Positions 12,701-14,255 of a DNA stretch of 14,255 bases are shown in pieces. The notes beneath the pieces were generated by a model. The model did not search any database and had not been told where the DNA came from. It was given only the letters and a program-made list of their open reading frames with translations. The stretch covers positions 1 to 14,255 of the forward strand of contig CAKUGW010000080.1 in NCBI GenBank assembly GCA_934654805.1, given 5' to 3'. The position numbers were made by a program, and so were the translations under genes. Every line of letters starts with the position of its first letter. Positions within the stretch are counted from its first letter, which is position 1. This DNA is from an uncultured Kiritimatiellota bacterium (GTDB lineage: Bacteria > Verrucomicrobiota > Kiritimatiellia > RFP12 > UBA1067).

Positions 12701-13654
12701 CACCTCCAGCACGACCTTGCCGCGGTTCTCGCCGCGCTCCAGGATCGCGTGGGCCTCGGCGGCTTCCGCGATCGGCAGGACCTTGTGGATAAACGGCGCG
12801 AACTGCCGCGCCTCGAACGCCGGCCACACGTCGCGGACAAGCCCCGCGAGGATCTGCGCCTTCTCCTCCGGCGTGCGCGCGCGCAGCGTCGAGCCGATGA
12901 CGCGCAGGTTCTTGCGCCAGAGGAGGTTCACGTCGAGGACCGTCTCCGGCCCGGCCATCGACGCGAGCGAGATCCAGCGCCCTCGGTACGGCATCGTCGC
13001 GACGCACTTGCCCATCAAGGGCCCGCCCACCGGGTCGATCGCGACGTCCGGCGGATTCTCGGCAAGCGTCTTCACGAGGTCGCCCGTGAAGCGGTTCACC
13101 GTCACGTCCGCGCCGACCTCGCGGCAGAACGCGCCGTTCGCGTCCGAGGCGACCTGCGCGACGACCTTCGCGCCGAAGACGTGCTTCGCGAGCTGGATCG
13201 CCGCGATGCCGAGCCCGCCCTCGCCGCCGTTGATGAAGAACGTCTCGCCCGCCTTGATCTCGCCGACGAGCTTCAGGTTGAGGTAGGCCGTCGCGTAGAC
13301 CTCGGGGACGCCGGCGGCCTCGGCGAACGAGAAGCCCCTCGGCATCGGCATCACCATCCCCTCCGGCACGACGACCTCCTCGGCGTAGCCGCCGCCCCCG
13401 AGGAGTGCGCAGACGCTGTCGCCGACCTTGAAGCGCCCGTTTGCCGGGCACTCCAGGACCTCGCCCGCGCATTCGAGCCCCGGCCAGTCCGGCCAGCCCT
13501 CCGGCGGCGAATAGATGCCCTGGCGCTGCATCAAGTCCGCGCGGTTGAGCGCGCACGCCTTGACGGCGATCTTCACGTCGAACCCGTCGTGACAGACGGG
13601 GTCGGGCACGTCCTTCCAGACGAACGCCCTGTTTTCGAGACACATGGCTTTCAT
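12695..13654 (-). CDS. NAD(P)H quinone oxidoreductase-like MDR protein, 319 aa
   Basis: A medium-chain dehydrogenase/reductase without structural zinc, of the quinone oxidoreductase/PIG3 type, which reduces quinones or enals with NADPH. The GroES-like half has ALNRADLMQRQGIYSPPEGW, PGLECAGEV and VCALLGGGGYAEEVVVP. The nucleotide-binding half has GGEGGLGIAAIQLAKHVFGA. The C-terminus contains GSTLRARTPEEKAQI and ENRGKVVLEVG, typical for the family. The ATG at 13654 (MKAMCLENRAF) is chosen for family fit; AAAGGA lies 11 bp upstream, a little far, and a longer frame to 13690 lacks conserved sequence. It is probably co-transcribed with the xylanase and SDR genes. A link to sugar breakdown is not evident. 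Confidence 0.88.
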   Translation of the reverse strand: MKAMCLENRAFVWKDVPDPVCHDGFDVKIAVKACALNRADLMQRQGIYSPPEGWPDWPGLECAGEVLECPANGRFKVGDSVCALLGGGGYAEEVVVPEGMVMPMPRGFSFAEAAGVPEVYATAYLNLKLVGEIKAGETFFINGGEGGLGIAAIQLAKHVFGAKVVAQVASDANGAFCREVGADVTVNRFTGDLVKTLAENPPDVAIDPVGGPLMGKCVATMPYRGRWISLASMAGPETVLDVNLLWRKNLRVIGSTLRARTPEEKAQILAGLVRDVWPAFEARQFAPFIHKVLPIAEAAEAHAILERGENRGKVVLEVG

Positions 13655-13734
13655 GTTGACGACGATCCTTTCTTCTTGTTTTTCAGGCACTTAAACAACT
13701 ACATCCCTTCAACGCAAAGGCCGACACCGCGCCG

Positions 13735-13782
13735 CGTTTCTGCGCTCTTTAGCGTCTTTCCCCTTCGCGTTCTTTGCGTGAA
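13735..13782. repeat. dispersed intergenic repeat (TCTTTAGCGTCTTT / TTCTTTGCGTGAA type)
   Basis: The sequence tttctgcgctctttagcgtc, then cttcgcgttctttgcgtgaa, is typical of a well-known class of dispersed repeats in many bacterial genomes, often near GxxExxY genes. No such gene is in the window. The stretch between the MDR start and the MFS stop (13655-13880) holds no gene. Confidence 0.65.
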
Positions 13783-13833
13783 AATAGCGAGTGGACTCCG
13801 AAAGGGCGACGAAGCCGAGCTGCCTACGGCGTT

Positions 13834-13870
13834 TAACGCGGAGGGCGCGGAGTTTAGGAGACACGGAGAA
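13834..13870. repeat. dispersed intergenic repeat (GCGGAG / ACACGGAGAA type)
   Basis: The sequence cgcggagggcgcggagttta and gagacacggagaa is the purine-rich counterpart of the preceding repeat. It shares acacggag wording with the tract at 3520-3632 inside the 960-aa gene. Confidence 0.6.
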
Positions 13871-13880
13871 GCCGACGGCC

Positions 13881-14255
13881 TCATTTTTCCCCTCCGCCGT
13901 TTTCCGCCCTCGCGCAGGACTCGGCCTGAACGCGGTCGCGGCTGAACGTGACGAGCCTCGCCAGCAGGACGACGAGCGCCGCCGCAAGGGTGAAGAGCGC
14001 GAGCGCGGCCATCGAGGCGCGGTCGCCGAAGCGGTTGATCATCCAGCCCTGCACGAGCGGCCCCGGCGCGCCCAGCAGGCAGCCGCCGCAGCCGAAGATG
14101 CCGACCGAGAAGGCGCGATAGCGCGGATTGACGACGTCGAGAAGCGAGGCGTAGAGGTTGGAGTCGTAGACGCCCGTCGCGAAGCCGAAGGCGAAGATCG
14201 CGCCGCACATGAGAACAAGGCATCCCGTGAACGAGGCAACCAGGACGAACGGAAT
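13881..14255 (-). CDS. MFS transporter, C-terminal part (5' end outside the window)
   Basis: The frame is open to the window edge (IPFVLVASFTGCLVL and on). Hydrophobic segments include MCGAIFAFGFATGVYDSNLY and FSVGIFGCGGCLLGAPGPLVQGW, followed by the last helix MAALALFTLAAALVVLLARLV. The intervening NPRYRAFSVGIFG loop has the MFS look. About 124 codons are visible, corresponding to roughly the last three or four helices of a 12-helix protein. The C-terminal tail is charged (SFSRDRVQAES). The substrate cannot be read from this part. The position upstream of the MDR and xylanase genes would suit a sugar transporter, but this is inference. Confidence 0.75.
   Translation of the reverse strand: MPFVLVASFTGCLVLMCGAIFAFGFATGVYDSNLYASLLDVVNPRYRAFSVGIFGCGGCLLGAPGPLVQGWMINRFGDRASMAALALFTLAAALVVLLARLVTFSRDRVQAESCARAENGGGEK

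Noticed and set aside
10263..13286. 1007-aa plus-strand open frame
   Set aside because: It is antisense to the SDR, xylanase and MDR genes, all of which have clear motifs. It is rich in Arg, Val and Ala and arises from GC-rich codon structure.
13735..13870. CRISPR array or GxxExxY gene
   Set aside because: The repeats are irregular, have no spacers of constant length and enclose no reading frame of that family.

Overview
The window is GC-rich DNA from a bacterium that I would place, by inference only, in the Verrucomicrobiota/Kiritimatiellota/Lentisphaerota part of the PVC superphylum, probably a gut or rumen resident. The reasons are a large exported protein with a DWDGDG calcium-type motif, a BspA-like leucine-rich-repeat surface protein, small PIN and DUF3990-type toxin-like cassettes, an IS30 relic, a secreted GH10 xylanase, and many dispersed purine-rich and pyrimidine-rich repeats. 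There is no rRNA, tRNA or CRISPR array that I can recognise. Almost every gene is on the minus strand; the exception is a LuxR-type HTH gene at 9754-10227.

Layout. (1) 32-3843: a three-gene minus-strand operon made of a 960-residue exported protein followed by two small lipoproteins. The first gene carries four low-complexity repeat tracts that all stay in frame. (2) 3940-3975: a perfect palindrome. (3) 3998-4994: a BspA-like surface protein broken by three frameshifts, one of them at a repeat. (4) 4995-5450: no gene, only inverted and direct repeats. (5) 5451-6151: a PIN-toxin/antitoxin pair with a frameshifted toxin and an intact antitoxin, bracketed by a 44-bp promoter-bearing repeat. (6) 6345-7649: a secreted protein of unknown function with an almost leaderless promoter. 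(7) 7753-8748: a tight three-gene cassette (DUF3791-like, DUF3990-like, small third protein) bracketed by identical 12-bp palindromes. (8) 9028-9433: an IS30 transposase reduced to its two ends. (9) 9754-10227: the LuxR-type HTH protein. (10) 10206-14255: SDR oxidoreductase, GH10 xylanase, quinone-oxidoreductase-like MDR protein and the end of an MFS transporter. This is plausibly a carbohydrate-use neighbourhood, with more repeats between the genes.

The most unusual theme is short repeat families that sit both between genes and inside reading frames. One family (GTTGAGAGG-type) occurs three times with three outcomes: an in-frame insertion in the SDR gene, a frameshift in the BspA-like pseudogene, and an apparent stop-codon donor at the end of the MDR gene. 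Together with the four tracts in the 960-residue protein, this looks like repeats that invade proteins, comparable in principle to Rickettsia palindromic elements. The second theme is two toxin-like cassettes, each bracketed by its own short repeat.
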